Part shown: in pieces, positions 49,001 through 58,184 of the stretch
Numbering within the stretch: the stretch's first letter is position 1
Layout: each line of letters starts with the position of its first letter
Source of the DNA: Pseudomonadota bacterium
GTDB taxonomy: Bacteria; Myxococcota_A; Polyangia; Polyangiales; Polyangiaceae
NCBI GenBank assembly: GCA_023418705.1
Contig: JAEZYZ010000202.1
Location: 10,564-74,563, forward strand
Direction of reading: 5' to 3'
Length of the DNA: 64,000 bases
Notes under the pieces: model-generated
Database searches by the model: none
What the model was told of the DNA's origin: nothing
Seen by the model: only the letters and a program-made list of their open reading frames with translations
Position numbers and translations under genes: made by a program

Positions 49001-49757
49001 CGGCACCGCCGAATACACCGGCAGCCTGGAGCTGCCGCGGGCCGATCTCGGCGCCTTGGGGCTCCACGTCGGCGAGGATCTGGCCAAGCTCGTGTATCTG
49101 CCAGAGGCCGATCCTGCGAAGAACGTCCTGAAGCGGGTGGTCGAGGCGCGGCTGGCACCGAACGGCGACGCCGAGCTCGCGCTGTCCTACGTGGCGCAGG
49201 GCGCCAGCGCTCCCGACTGGCGCCGCCGCTACCACGCCAGCGCGACGCAAAAGGAGCGCGTCCTGAGCGATCTCGCGGGGGAGTTCCCAGGGTTCACGCT
49301 GGCGCCGGGAGCCGACGCCTTGAGCACGGGGGATCTACGAGATTTCGAGCAGCCCGCCCAGATCGACGTCCGCGGTCGCGTGCCAGGTTTTGCTCAGCGG
49401 GACGGGGATCGCCTGGCGATGAACGTGACCACCAACGTCCGGCTCACCCCCAACTATGCGTCGCTGTCGTCGCGACAGCAGGACCTGCGGCTCGGGGGGA
49501 TCGCCAGCGTCGATGACACCTTCGTGATCAAGCTGCCGCCCGGGATGAAGGTGCACTCCGCGCCGCCCGCCGTGCGAGCCGAAAATGAGTTCGGGCGCTA
49601 TTCCGTCGAGGTCGAGACCCGCGCGGGCACGGTGGTGGTCAAGAGCCGCCTGGCGCTGAAGGTGAGCCGCGTGGACAACGCCCGCTACCCGGCATTTCGC
49701 GAGTTCTGCGCTGCGGCGGACGCAGCGTTCAGTCGGCGTTTGGTGGTGGGACCGTGA
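46026..49757 (+). CDS. Exported DUF3857/transglutaminase protein with TPR-like repeats
   Basis: 1243 residues with a signal peptide (hydrophobic segment ending in DAHA, about residue 35). A TPR-like region (about 420-620) precedes a DUF3857 domain and a transglutaminase-like core with the complete triad C936 (GWGDCKDKA), H979 (FDHAIAY) and D992 (LYLDGT). Such proteins are thought to act on envelope proteins or peptides, but the substrate is unknown. It overlaps the next gene (GTGA). The start at 46026 gives a signal peptide; upstream in-frame sequence is low quality. Confidence 0.85.
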   Translation: MFRTVVRFFSAAFRPLGASMLLVCALLASSDAHALETVFHPALTEARAELAVARGPATYTALRRIWGTWDRAHPSHVEEALLAAERDPRLAPPARVYAGLLAAYARSRRGDLAAARSKVRALGYVDRWLLVGPFDNEGKAGYDAEVGPELELDQPLVPGRAYSGKEGPIRWRSVPPRFPYGWLDSSALVRPEQHVCVFAKTLVHAAEGSPAPRTISAWLGVSGAFKLFWNGELALEDDAYRGHDADRFAAQLRLEPGWNDLTLKACGTESAPVWSLRFGDARGGVEDRLELSDAATAAAEAATRLAARKPSQRRAPAARLQGPIQAFERSTATAKPRPEDLQAYAEYLDITGGDDTSTHKARDLARRAAEAAPTLERLLLAGRLAEDRNRWAEWLEQASALAAKRRLTSVELLASQAAHARGGPDPRRAIPYYDRILALDPDHLGALRGRVELYNEAGLQQTALVTLERAVERNPYSVYLLNMFASQLRALGRTTEAAEVERRYTAYRFDDRSYLDGMIDLAVRRRDLRDAERWIERLLTVDPDSLWSYGVAARAYRALGQPERAVATYERGLELAPDDVATLRLLADLKGELGQREQQLALLQQVLKIRPQERDVRDYVEHMEKPRPRPDEAHAWAPEKFLPLRHAKAAGQNRRTLCELQVTTVFENGLSSQFRQVVFQPLTAAAAAMARQYAFQYQADRQSVQLRGARVFRADGRVDEAIEYGEAAADDPSIAMYTSARNFYVQLPRLEPGDVVELRYRIDDTTPRNEFADYFGEVVYLQSSEPVANAEYVLITPKSRKFHIDTNVAGLERSVSERGHQRVYRFFAEKVAPVLPEPSMPPWPEVLGFVHVSTYGSWQDMARWYWGLVKDQLDLDDETRKLAREITKGAKTDLDKVRAVYGWVVNNTRYVALELGIYGYKPRRCVQTVARGWGDCKDKATVIVTLLEELGIDANLVIVRTQHRGDFRSKVASLAPFDHAIAYVPSLDLYLDGTAEYTGSLELPRADLGALGLHVGEDLAKLVYLPEADPAKNVLKRVVEARLAPNGDAELALSYVAQGASAPDWRRRYHASATQKERVLSDLAGEFPGFTLAPGADALSTGDLRDFEQPAQIDVRGRVPGFAQRDGDRLAMNVTTNVRLTPNYASLSSRQQDLRLGGIASVDDTFVIKLPPGMKVHSAPPAVRAENEFGRYSVEVETRAGTVVVKSRLALKVSRVDNARYPAFREFCAAADAAFSRRLVVGP

Positions 49758-52700
49758 GGCACGGGGTTCGGGCGCTCGCGCTGGCGCTGGCGCTCGCCGC
49801 GTCGGCCTGCGGCGGGCAAAGCGATCGCCTGGCCGCATCTCCCCTGGCGGAGCTGCGCGAGGACGGGGCGACGGTCAAGGATCCGGAGCGGGTCGGCCGC
49901 TGGCTGCTCGCGGAGCTGCTCTCCCCCGGCGGTGACGCCAAGCGGGCCGCGCAGGCCCGCGCCCGGCTGGATGAGCTGCCCGGCGGCGGGGTGTACGCGC
50001 ACCTCGGCCGCGGGCTCAGCGACGCCGTGCACGGCAAGCTGCGCGCCGCGCCGCAACACTACCTGAACGCCGTTCGGGCCGCCCGCACCTGGGACCATCC
50101 GAACGCGCCGCTGTTCGCTTGGTTCGCCGCGCAGCAGGCGATGAGCTTGCGCGGGCACGCGCCGGACCTCTTCGAAGGCAACACCGAGCTGGTCGACGCC
50201 GCCCGCAACGACCCGCGCCACCTGGGCTGGCGCGCACGCGGTGAGCTGCTCGACTGGTGGATCGACGAACAATGGTCGAGCGCGAAGAGCGACGTCGACC
50301 AGTTGACGGCGCGCGAGTTCGGCTGCGTCGAGCGCGTCGAGCTCGCCGGTCCGTTCGGTGGCGGCGCTGGCGCCGACGCATTGCGGAGCTTCCCGGCGGA
50401 GCGGCCCGGCCCTTGGCCAGAGCGCTGGCCGGCGCACCCCGAGCGCCTCGAGCCGCCGCGCTTGCTCGCGACCGAGCGCCAGGGCTGCGCGGTGCGCACG
50501 GACGAAGCGGTCGAGCCCGGGATTTTCTACGCGGAGACCTACGTCGATCTAGCGGAGCGGCGCGACGTGCTGGTGGCGGTGCAGGGAGCGCTGGGGGTGT
50601 GGGTCGACGACCGGCAGGTGCTCGATCGGGATCCGCGCCAGTGGGGTGTCTGGCCCAGGTTCGGCGTCGCGCTGCGCCTCGAGAAGGGCCGCCACCGGCT
50701 GGTCGCGAAGTTGTCGGAGCCCGCCACCTCCGTGCGAATGCTCGATCTCGCCGGACGCCCACTGGACCTGACGGCGTCCGTCCAGACCGGCCCGGGCTAC
50801 CACCTGCTGCCGCCGGAGCGACTGCCCGACCCGAACGTCCTGATGCGCTTCATCGGTGACGGCGACATCGTCGACCCGAAGGACGATCTCGTCCGCTACG
50901 TCGCCGCCCAGCTCGCGCTGGTGGAAGGGCAAGCCGACGTCGCCTCCGTGCTGCTGGAGCCCTTGATCGAGGATCCGGAGCGCGCGACCGGTCCGGCGCT
51001 GCTGGCGGCCGCCGCGTTCACCGAAGGCGATCCCATCTTCGACGCCACGCAGACGAGGGACCTGGTCCAGGAGCTGCACGACCGCGCGCAACGCAAAGAT
51101 CCGCGGCTATGGCAGGCCCGGCTCTCGCTCGCGGTGTGGGAAGCCGAGCGCAGCAGCCCCGCGGAAGCCGTGCAGCATGTGCGAGCCCTGGTGACCGAGT
51201 TCCCGGACGTGGCGGCGGTGCGCGCCACGCTCGCGCACCTGTACGCGGAGCTCGGCTGGAATGTCGAATACTCCGAGACGGTCAAGCGGCTCGCGGAGCG
51301 CTTCGGCGACGACGCGGCCGCGCTCGAGCTGGCGGTGAAGGTCTACGACGCCGAGGGGGACGCCGCGCGCGCCGACGCGCTCGTCGATCGCATCCTGAAG
51401 CTCGACCCCGACAGCGAAATCCGCCTTCAACGCGCCCTCTCGCGCCAGGACTACGCCACCGCCCTGCGTGAGCTCCAGGCGCTCGGCGAGCGGCGCCCGG
51501 AGCGTAAGGACCTGGCCGAGCGGATCGAGGACCTGAAGGTGCGGGCCGGCGACGCCAGCAAGCTGATGAGCCGGCTCGAAGCAGCGGTCGAGAACCAGCC
51601 GCGCGATGGGCAAGCACGGCTGGCGCTCGCGGACGCCCGCTACGCCAAGGGCAACCGTGCGGCGCTCGGGCAGGCGCTGGCGGACGCCGTGCAGGCGGGG
51701 GCGTCCGCCGATCCCATCAAGACGGCGATCGACTTGGTGGAGGGTGCGACGGAGCTCGAGCCCTATCGAGTCGACGGGCTTCGGGTGATCGCCGACTACG
51801 AGGCGGCGGACCGGCACATGGAAGGCACGGCCGCCCGCGTGCTCGACTACGCGGCCATCTGGGTGCGGTCCGACGGCAGCAGCCGCATGCTCGAGCACGA
51901 GATCATCCGGATCCAGAGCGCCGAGGCGATCGACCGTTTCGCCGAGCACCGGCGGCTCGAAGGCCTGGTCCACCACATGCGGGTGATCAAAAAGGACGGC
52001 CGCATCCTGGAGCCCGAGGATGTCCCGGGGAAGCCGACCGTGACCTTCCCGCACCTCGAGGTCGGCGACTACATCGAAACCGAGCACGTCCTTTCGCTCG
52101 GCGGCGACGGCCGCGGCAAGCGCTACCTGAGCCCCCAGTGGTTCTTCCGCGAGCCGAACGTCGCCTACGCCCGCAGCGAGTTCGTGGTGGTCACTCCCCG
52201 GGGTCAACCGGTGGCGGTGGAGACGCGCGGCGCGGCGCCCGCCCCCACGATCGAAGAGCGGCCGGGGGTGGTGGTGCGCCGCTTCCGGGTCGACCACAGC
52301 CCGGCGGCACCGTCGGAGCCTTCGAGCGCGCCGCCGTCGGAGTTTTTGCCCAGCGTCCGCCTCGGCTGGGGCGTGACGCTGCAGGATCGCCTGCGCTCGA
52401 TGGCGGACGCCGTGAGCGATCTGACGCCGGTCGATCCGCGCGTGGTGCGGATCGCCCGTCGCATCGTGGAGCCGCTCCCGGAGAGCGCCCGGGTCGAGCG
52501 CGCCAAGCGCCTGTACCGCTGGGTGCTGTCGAACGTCCAGGAGGGGGAGGAGACCGACGGCCGACGCGTCGTGGTGGGCAAGAACGGCAACCGCTGGCGC
52601 GCGTTCACGACCCTGTGCCGCGCGCTCGACATCCCGTTCGCGTATGCGATGGCGAAAAACAAGCTCGCCGCGCCCCCGCCCGGGCCGCTGTCGGAGGCGC

Positions 52701-53548
52701 TCGGGATGTACACCGAGCCGCTGCTCCACCTGAACGGCAAAGGGGGCGGCACCTGGCTCACCTTCTCCCCGCCCGTGCCTGACAACCCGGGCAGCAGCAA
52801 ACACCTGCCCTTCGGCTACATCCCGGCCGAGGTGCGCGGCACCGAGGCGCGGCTGCTCACCGAGGCGCTGACCCCCATGCAGACCCCGGCGTCGGGCGAG
52901 TACGACGGCGCTCAGTTCAGCGGCACGGTGGACTTGAAGGCCGACGGCTCGGCGCGCGCGGAGATCGTGCAGACCTATCACGGCAAGTACGCCATGCAGC
53001 TCCGCAGCGGCTTGTCCCAGCTGCCGGAGTCGCAGGTGGCCGGCGTCATCGAGGCGCGCATCCTCGGTCAGTCGCTGCGGGGGGCACGGCTGGTCGAGCA
53101 TGACTTCGAGCACCTCGACGATCTGGATCGACCGCTGGTGCTGCGGATGGTGGCGGAGGTGCCTCACTTCGCGGTGCGCGAGCGGGAGCAGCTGGTCCTG
53201 ACCCCGCCCTTCACCCCGCGGCTGACCCTCTTGACGCGGCTGCCCGATCGGCAGACCCCGCTGCTCATCGGCAGCGCGACGCGCCAGGTCGTCGAGCTCT
53301 CGGTCAGGCTCCCCGACGGCGCGGAGGTCCAGAGCCCCGTCGGTCGGAGCAGCATCAAGCACGGAGATCACAGCGTGGTCATCGACGACCGCCTGCAAGA
53401 TCGGGTGCTGCGGCTCAAGCGCGCCGTGGACGTGACCGCCGGCCGCGTCTCGCCTCGAGACTACTCCGAATTTTTGCGCTTCACCCGCCAGGCGGACGAC
53501 GTGCTTTCGAGGGGCCTGCGCATCTCCGTGGGACGCGGGGCGCGCTAA
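49754..53548 (+). CDS. Giant lipoprotein with degenerate DUF3857/transglutaminase fold
   Basis: 1264-residue lipoprotein (lipobox ASAC, about residue 19) from a GTG start overlapping the previous stop. It shares the repeat-DUF3857-transglutaminase arrangement of its neighbour, but the expected catalytic GDCKDK motif is replaced by GNRWRAF (about residue 945), with no Cys, so it is probably catalytically dead. It may be a partner, regulator or binding module of the active paralogue, as with pseudoenzymes. It is followed by a SctQ-like gene. Confidence 0.8.
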   Translation: MRHGVRALALALALAASACGGQSDRLAASPLAELREDGATVKDPERVGRWLLAELLSPGGDAKRAAQARARLDELPGGGVYAHLGRGLSDAVHGKLRAAPQHYLNAVRAARTWDHPNAPLFAWFAAQQAMSLRGHAPDLFEGNTELVDAARNDPRHLGWRARGELLDWWIDEQWSSAKSDVDQLTAREFGCVERVELAGPFGGGAGADALRSFPAERPGPWPERWPAHPERLEPPRLLATERQGCAVRTDEAVEPGIFYAETYVDLAERRDVLVAVQGALGVWVDDRQVLDRDPRQWGVWPRFGVALRLEKGRHRLVAKLSEPATSVRMLDLAGRPLDLTASVQTGPGYHLLPPERLPDPNVLMRFIGDGDIVDPKDDLVRYVAAQLALVEGQADVASVLLEPLIEDPERATGPALLAAAAFTEGDPIFDATQTRDLVQELHDRAQRKDPRLWQARLSLAVWEAERSSPAEAVQHVRALVTEFPDVAAVRATLAHLYAELGWNVEYSETVKRLAERFGDDAAALELAVKVYDAEGDAARADALVDRILKLDPDSEIRLQRALSRQDYATALRELQALGERRPERKDLAERIEDLKVRAGDASKLMSRLEAAVENQPRDGQARLALADARYAKGNRAALGQALADAVQAGASADPIKTAIDLVEGATELEPYRVDGLRVIADYEAADRHMEGTAARVLDYAAIWVRSDGSSRMLEHEIIRIQSAEAIDRFAEHRRLEGLVHHMRVIKKDGRILEPEDVPGKPTVTFPHLEVGDYIETEHVLSLGGDGRGKRYLSPQWFFREPNVAYARSEFVVVTPRGQPVAVETRGAAPAPTIEERPGVVVRRFRVDHSPAAPSEPSSAPPSEFLPSVRLGWGVTLQDRLRSMADAVSDLTPVDPRVVRIARRIVEPLPESARVERAKRLYRWVLSNVQEGEETDGRRVVVGKNGNRWRAFTTLCRALDIPFAYAMAKNKLAAPPPGPLSEALGMYTEPLLHLNGKGGGTWLTFSPPVPDNPGSSKHLPFGYIPAEVRGTEARLLTEALTPMQTPASGEYDGAQFSGTVDLKADGSARAEIVQTYHGKYAMQLRSGLSQLPESQVAGVIEARILGQSLRGARLVEHDFEHLDDLDRPLVLRMVAEVPHFAVREREQLVLTPPFTPRLTLLTRLPDRQTPLLIGSATRQVVELSVRLPDGAEVQSPVGRSSIKHGDHSVVIDDRLQDRVLRLKRAVDVTAGRVSPRDYSEFLRFTRQADDVLSRGLRISVGRGAR

Positions 53549-53562
53549 CCCGGTGCGAGCCG

Positions 53563-54654
53563 ATGCGGACGAGCTCTCGGGGTCCCACACCGTTCCCGTG
53601 GCACGAGCTGCAGCGGGTGAGCGCCCGCTCCGCATCGCTCGGACGCGACGTGCACCGCTGGCTCGGCGCGGCGGCCCGCCTGCGGCGGTTCGAGCAAGCG
53701 TTCGGCGCGTTGATGCACGAGCCCGTCTCCATCGAGTGGCACGGAGAGTCGAACGATCCCGTGGCGTTCGCGGGCCCCACCCGGATCGCGCTGGTCGACG
53801 CCCAGAGCGGCGCGCGGCTCGAGTGCCGGATTGGCGCCGCCCTGGCCTCGACGCTGCTCTCTCGGCTGCTTCGGCGTGACCCCGGGATCGTCGACGACGG
53901 GCGGGCGATCGACGACCCGCGGCTGCTCGGGGCGCTGTCGGCGCTGGCCGTGGAGTGGGCGCGGGCAGCCGGCACGCCGCCCCTGGTCGCCGATTTCGAC
54001 CCACCCGCCGTCAGCGCCGGTCCGGCGCTTCGCTTCACGCTCCGACTGGGCGAGCGGGCGTACGCTGCCACGCTGGCGCTAGAGCTGCCGGAGCTTTTGC
54101 CCGCTGGCCCGGTCGCGCTCGAAGCGCTCGGCGAGCTGCCGATCGGCATCCCGCTGGTGGCCTCGGCGTCCGCCGCTCGACGCTCGGACCTGGTTCGACT
54201 AGAGCCGGGAGACGTGTGGCTGCCGCACGGCGGCCTCTGGATCGATGCGCTGCTGGCGGGCGACCTCGCCCTGGCGCCAGCCACCAGCAGCCGTGGCCTG
54301 CGCGTGCACAGTGACGCGGGCGGGCTCCGCTTCTCGCAAGGTTTCGTCCCCCTACTGGTCGAGGAACAAGCAGCCATGGCAAGCCCAGCGGGTCCGTCCG
54401 ATCGTGAGTCGTTGCACACGACCGTCCTCGATGCCCCGGTCGTCGTCCGGGTCGAGCTCGGCAGCGTCAGTCTGCCGGCGAGAGAGTGGGCGGAGCTCCA
54501 GCCAGGCGACGTGCTCAGGACGGGGCAGCGTCTGGGCGAGCTCGCCACCCTGCGCGTCGCCGGCCGCGTCGTCGCCAGCGGCGAGCTCGTCAACGTGGAG
54601 GGCGAGCTGGGCGTCCGGATCCAACACCTCTTGCGGCCGGAGGAGGAGACGTGA
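53563..54654 (+). CDS. SctQ/FliN-like SpoA-domain protein
   Basis: 363 residues. The C-terminal region (about 285-358) is a SpoA/FliM-FliN-type domain: TTVLDAPVVVRVELGSVSLP, LQPGDVLRTG and VVASGELVNVEGELGVRI. The N-terminal part is less conserved, as in SctQ (YscQ/HrcQ), the C-ring protein of type III secretion systems. No other type III or flagellar gene is in the window. It follows the giant lipoprotein by 14 nt and its stop overlaps the next gene. Confidence 0.8.
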   Translation: MRTSSRGPTPFPWHELQRVSARSASLGRDVHRWLGAAARLRRFEQAFGALMHEPVSIEWHGESNDPVAFAGPTRIALVDAQSGARLECRIGAALASTLLSRLLRRDPGIVDDGRAIDDPRLLGALSALAVEWARAAGTPPLVADFDPPAVSAGPALRFTLRLGERAYAATLALELPELLPAGPVALEALGELPIGIPLVASASAARRSDLVRLEPGDVWLPHGGLWIDALLAGDLALAPATSSRGLRVHSDAGGLRFSQGFVPLLVEEQAAMASPAGPSDRESLHTTVLDAPVVVRVELGSVSLPAREWAELQPGDVLRTGQRLGELATLRVAGRVVASGELVNVEGELGVRIQHLLRPEEET

Positions 54655-55229
54655 AGCGCCTGTCTCTCGTCCTCGTCGCCGGCTGCCTGCTGGGCGGCTG
54701 CGACAAAGGGAAGAGCGCCGATCCGGCAGCCGCCGCCAGCGCAGAGGCCGCTGCGGCGCCGCCGGCGCCGCCCCCCGAGCCCCCAAAACCCTGGTACTTC
54801 GGGAGCTGGACGGGCAAATACGACGCTCGCCAGCAACCGGTCGTGGCGCCGAAGGGGGTCGTTCGGGAGTGGGAGAGCGACGCCGGAACCCAGGGCGTGG
54901 GCTCGGGCTCACTGTCGCTCGAGATCGATGAGGCCGGCGCCGTGAGCGGCCGCTCCGACGGGGCGCTCGGCGCCTTGTCAGCGAGCGGGCAAGCCGAAGA
55001 AGAGCACGTGCGGGTGAGGCTCACCCCGGAGCAGCCGGGCGGTTTCTCTGGGGTGTTGGTGCTCGAGCGCGCTGGAGAGAATGCCAAGGGCCGCCTGCAC
55101 GCCTCCACCGGCGATTCACTGAACGTGCGTGTCTCGGAGGTCGAGCTCACGAAGGGCAGCGGCCCGAGCGGCACGGATCGACCCGCCGCTCCAGCCACCG
55201 CTGACGGCGGCGCCGCAGCAAAGCCGTGA
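54651..55229 (+). CDS. Predicted lipoprotein
   Basis: 192-residue lipoprotein from a GTG start (GTGA overlap with the SctQ-like gene), with AGGAGGAG immediately upstream, a strong ribosome site. Lipobox LGGC (about residue 17). An Ala/Pro/Glu-rich linker precedes a beta-rich domain (WYFGSWTGKYDA; LSLEIDEAGAVSG) rich in Gly, and a Pro/Ala tail ends the protein. Family unknown. It overlaps the glycosyltransferase gene by 4 nt. Confidence 0.8.
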   Translation: MKRLSLVLVAGCLLGGCDKGKSADPAAAASAEAAAAPPAPPPEPPKPWYFGSWTGKYDARQQPVVAPKGVVREWESDAGTQGVGSGSLSLEIDEAGAVSGRSDGALGALSASGQAEEEHVRVRLTPEQPGGFSGVLVLERAGENAKGRLHASTGDSLNVRVSEVELTKGSGPSGTDRPAAPATADGGAAAKP

Positions 55230-56407
55230 CCTCGATCCTCTTCGACGTCTCGCTGCTCCGCACGCGCACCCGGCGCACCGGGATCGGCCGCTACGTGGCC
55301 GAGCTGGGGCTGGAGCTCGAACGGGCCGCGAGCGCGGCCGGCGATCTCGAGATCCTGGCGCTCGAGCGCATCGGCGCGTTCGGTCGCTCGCTCACGACCC
55401 GGGACGTGGCCGGCGCCGTCCGTGGGCTCGTCGCGCTCCCCAAAGAAGCCCACCACTACGACTGGGCCTACCGCGTGCGCCTCGGCCTCGCCGCGACCGC
55501 GTGGCGGGTCCGGCCGGCGCTCGTCCACAGCGGGCACCCCAACGCGACTCCCATCGGCAAGCTGCCGTGCCCCCGCCTGGTCACCTGCCACGATCTCATC
55601 CCGCTGCGCTTCCCCGAACACTACCTGACCGTCCACGACGGGTTCGCGCCAGGGCGGCGCCGGCTCGACTTTCGGCGCTACCACGGCGCCGACCACGTGA
55701 TCGCGGTGAGCCGCGCCACCGCCGACGATCTGCAGCGGCTGCTCGGGCTGCCGAGCTCCAAGCTCAGCGTCGTGTACAACGGCGTGGACGTCGAACGCTG
55801 GCGGCAGCAGGCCGGCGGTGAGCCGGGCGCCATGCTCGCCAGGTTCGCGATCGCCCAGGGCGGCTACCTCATCTACGCCGGCGGCGCGGATCATCGCAAG
55901 AACGCCGAGGGCATGTTCCAGGCGCTGTCGATCGCCCGGCGCGACCGGCAGGCGCGCGAGCTCGTGCTCGCCTGGGCGGGCCCGCTGCGGCCGCCCGAGC
56001 GGGAGCGGCTGGTGAAGCTCGCGGCGGCGTTCGGGGTGGAGCGCGCCGTGCGCTTCTTGGGCTACGTCTCCGACGCCGAGCTCGCGATGCTGTACGGCAA
56101 CGCCTTGTGCCAGCTGTTCGTCTCGCGCGCCGAGGGCTTCGGCTACCCGCTCATCGAGGCGATGGCCACCGGCTGTCCGTGCGTGACGAGCAATGGTTCG
56201 AGCCTGGGAGAGATCGCGGGCGACGCCGCGCACACCGTCGACCCCGAGCGCCCCGAGCAGATCGCCCAGGCCATCCTGTCGCTCGCGCGGGATGCGAGCG
56301 AACGCCGCCAGCTCGGCGATCGCGGGCGACGCCGGGCCGCCGAGTTCGGGCTCGAACGCTGCGCCAAAGAGACCCTGGAGGTGTATCGAGCGGTGGCGCG
56401 GGCCTGA
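55226..56407 (+). CDS. GT4-family glycosyltransferase
   Basis: 393-residue GT-B fold glycosyltransferase, family 4. The N-terminal domain starts with FDVSLLRTRTRRTGIGRYV. The C-terminal nucleotide-sugar domain has VVYNGVDVERW, YAGGADHRKN and the donor-binding EGFGYPLIEAMATGCPCV with the acidic Glu pair. GTG start overlapping the lipoprotein stop. It probably adds hexose residues to an envelope polysaccharide or glycolipid. It is the last gene of the five-gene operon. Confidence 0.92.
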   Translation: MTSILFDVSLLRTRTRRTGIGRYVAELGLELERAASAAGDLEILALERIGAFGRSLTTRDVAGAVRGLVALPKEAHHYDWAYRVRLGLAATAWRVRPALVHSGHPNATPIGKLPCPRLVTCHDLIPLRFPEHYLTVHDGFAPGRRRLDFRRYHGADHVIAVSRATADDLQRLLGLPSSKLSVVYNGVDVERWRQQAGGEPGAMLARFAIAQGGYLIYAGGADHRKNAEGMFQALSIARRDRQARELVLAWAGPLRPPERERLVKLAAAFGVERAVRFLGYVSDAELAMLYGNALCQLFVSRAEGFGYPLIEAMATGCPCVTSNGSSLGEIAGDAAHTVDPERPEQIAQAILSLARDASERRQLGDRGRRRAAEFGLERCAKETLEVYRAVARA

Positions 56408-56532
56408 GCTCGGCGCACGCCGCTGGCGGGCGCGCCGAGGCCCCGGCGAAGCAGCCCGAGCCGGTGGCTGGGCGCAAAACCCTCGCGCTGGCACCGGCGC
56501 CGAGCCTGCGTTAAGGCTCTACGACAAACCGC

Positions 56533-57504
56533 ATGCGAGTCCTGTCGGGAATTCAGCCCACCAACCGCCCCCACTGGGGCAACTACTTCGGCGCCATTCG
56601 CCAGTACATCGATCTGCAGGACGGCAACCAGGCCTACTACTTCATCGCCAACCTGCACGCGCTGACCACCGTGCGCGATCCGAAGGCGCTGCACGCGCTC
56701 ACGCTCGATTTGGCGCTCGATCTGCTGGCGCTCGGCGTCGACCCGGAGCGCGCGGCCATCTTCATCCAGTCGGATGTGCCGGAGGTGACCGAGCTGTGCT
56801 GGCTGTTGATGAGCGGCGCGCCGATGGGCCTGCTCGAACGCTGCCACGCCTACAAGGACAAGAAGGCGCGCGGTCTGCCCGCCGACGCGGGCCTGTTCAC
56901 CTACCCCGTGCTGATGGCCGCGGACATCCTCGCGTACGACAGCGAGGCGGTCCCGGTCGGTGAAGACCAGCTGCAGCACATCGAGGTCACCCGCGATCTC
57001 GCCGGCAGCTTCAACGATCGCTTCGGGGAGACCTTCGTGCTGCCCAAGGGGATGGTCCTGAAGGGCCGCCAGAAGGTGCCGGGCACCGACGGCATGAAGA
57101 TGTCCAAGAGCTACGACAACTTCATCGGCATCTTCGAAGAGCCGAAGAGCGTGCGCAAGAAGATCATGCGCATCAAGACCGACTCGCGCCCGCCGGAGGA
57201 GCCCAAGGAACCGGAGGGGGACGTCTTGTTTCAGCTCTATCAACTGTTCGCGTCCGCCGAGGAGCAGGCCTCGATGGCCGCCCGCTACCGTCAAGGAGGG
57301 CTCATGTACGGCGAGGTGAAGCAGGCGCTGGCCGAGGTGTCGGAGCGGTATTTCGCCGAGGCGCGCGCGCGGCGCGCGGCGCTCGCCGGCGATCCGGAGC
57401 GGCTCGAGCGTATTCTGAAGCAGGGCGCGGAGCGGGCTCGCGACAAGGCGAGCGAGGTCGTGCGGCGTGCCCGCAAGGCGTGCGGTGTCGCGGGCACGCG
57501 ATGA
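56533..57504 (+). CDS. trpS: Tryptophanyl-tRNA synthetase
   Basis: 323-residue class I synthetase. The HIGH-type motif is PHWGNYFGA (TNRPHWGN) and the KMSKS loop is present as [23 protein letters not shown] starts the Rossmann fold. The length is typical of bacterial TrpRS. The next gene overlaps the stop by 4 nt (ATGA). It could be an induced paralogue, but only this copy is seen. Confidence 0.96.
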   Translation: MRVLSGIQPTNRPHWGNYFGAIRQYIDLQDGNQAYYFIANLHALTTVRDPKALHALTLDLALDLLALGVDPERAAIFIQSDVPEVTELCWLLMSGAPMGLLERCHAYKDKKARGLPADAGLFTYPVLMAADILAYDSEAVPVGEDQLQHIEVTRDLAGSFNDRFGETFVLPKGMVLKGRQKVPGTDGMKMSKSYDNFIGIFEEPKSVRKKIMRIKTDSRPPEEPKEPEGDVLFQLYQLFASAEEQASMAARYRQGGLMYGEVKQALAEVSERYFAEARARRAALAGDPERLERILKQGAERARDKASEVVRRARKACGVAGTR

Positions 57505-58184
57505 CCGAGGTCGCCCAGAGCCTGCGGCAGGTTCGTGAGCGCCTGAGGGCCGCGTGCTCGAAGGCCGGGCGCGCGACGGACGCGGTCCGGCTGGTCGCGG
57601 TCTCCAAGAAGCAGCCCGTGGAGGCGATCCGCGCGGCGTTCGCCGAAGGCCAGCGTGACTTCGGGGAGAACTACGTCCAGGAGCTCGCCGCGAAGGCCGC
57701 TGCGCTGAGCGACCTGCCGGGCCTCTGCTGGCACTTCATCGGCCATCTGCAGCGCAACAAGGCGGCGCAGGCCGTGACGCTGGCCAGCCTGGTCCAGGCC
57801 GTGGATTCCGAGCGGCTCGCGATCGAGCTCGGGCGCCGCGCCGAGGCCCAGGGCCGGCGGCTGCCGGTGCTCGTCGAAGTGAACGTCGGGGGTGAAACCC
57901 AAAAGAGCGGCGTCGCTCCGACGGACCTGCCGGCGTTGCTCGCGGTGATCGAGGCGCAAACCGCGCTCGCGCTCCGCGGCCTGATGACCGTCCCGCCGCA
58001 CACGGAAGACCCGGCGGGCGCGCGCCCCTTCTTCGACCAGCTCGTCGCCCTGCGAAATGAGAACGGCGGTCCCGACCGGTTGCCCGAGCTCAGCATGGGC
58101 ATGACGCACGACCTCGAGCAAGCGATCTTCGCGGGCGCCACGATGGTGCGCGTCGGGACGGCCATCTTCGGAGCGCGCGGCTGA
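57501..58184 (+). CDS. YggS-family PLP homeostasis protein
   Basis: PLP-binding protein of 227 residues (COG0325). The PLP Lys lies in VAVSKKQP, with [24 protein letters not shown] and [11 protein letters not shown]. It is a monomeric alanine-racemase-like barrel that maintains PLP balance. The ATG at 57501 overlaps the trpS stop; an ATG 7 codons earlier is less likely. It overlaps rarA by 1 nt (TGATG). Confidence 0.93.
   Translation: MTEVAQSLRQVRERLRAACSKAGRATDAVRLVAVSKKQPVEAIRAAFAEGQRDFGENYVQELAAKAAALSDLPGLCWHFIGHLQRNKAAQAVTLASLVQAVDSERLAIELGRRAEAQGRRLPVLVEVNVGGETQKSGVAPTDLPALLAVIEAQTALALRGLMTVPPHTEDPAGARPFFDQLVALRNENGGPDRLPELSMGMTHDLEQAIFAGATMVRVGTAIFGARG

Noticed and set aside
45912..49250. 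Long antisense open frame opposite the active DUF3857 gene (over 1100 codons), and similar ones opposite treS-mak, aldehyde dehydrogenase, the second DUF3857 gene and comEC
   Set aside because: High-GC codon bias opens the opposite frames. Their composition is Arg/Ala/Pro/Leu-rich without domains, while the sense genes have clear motifs.
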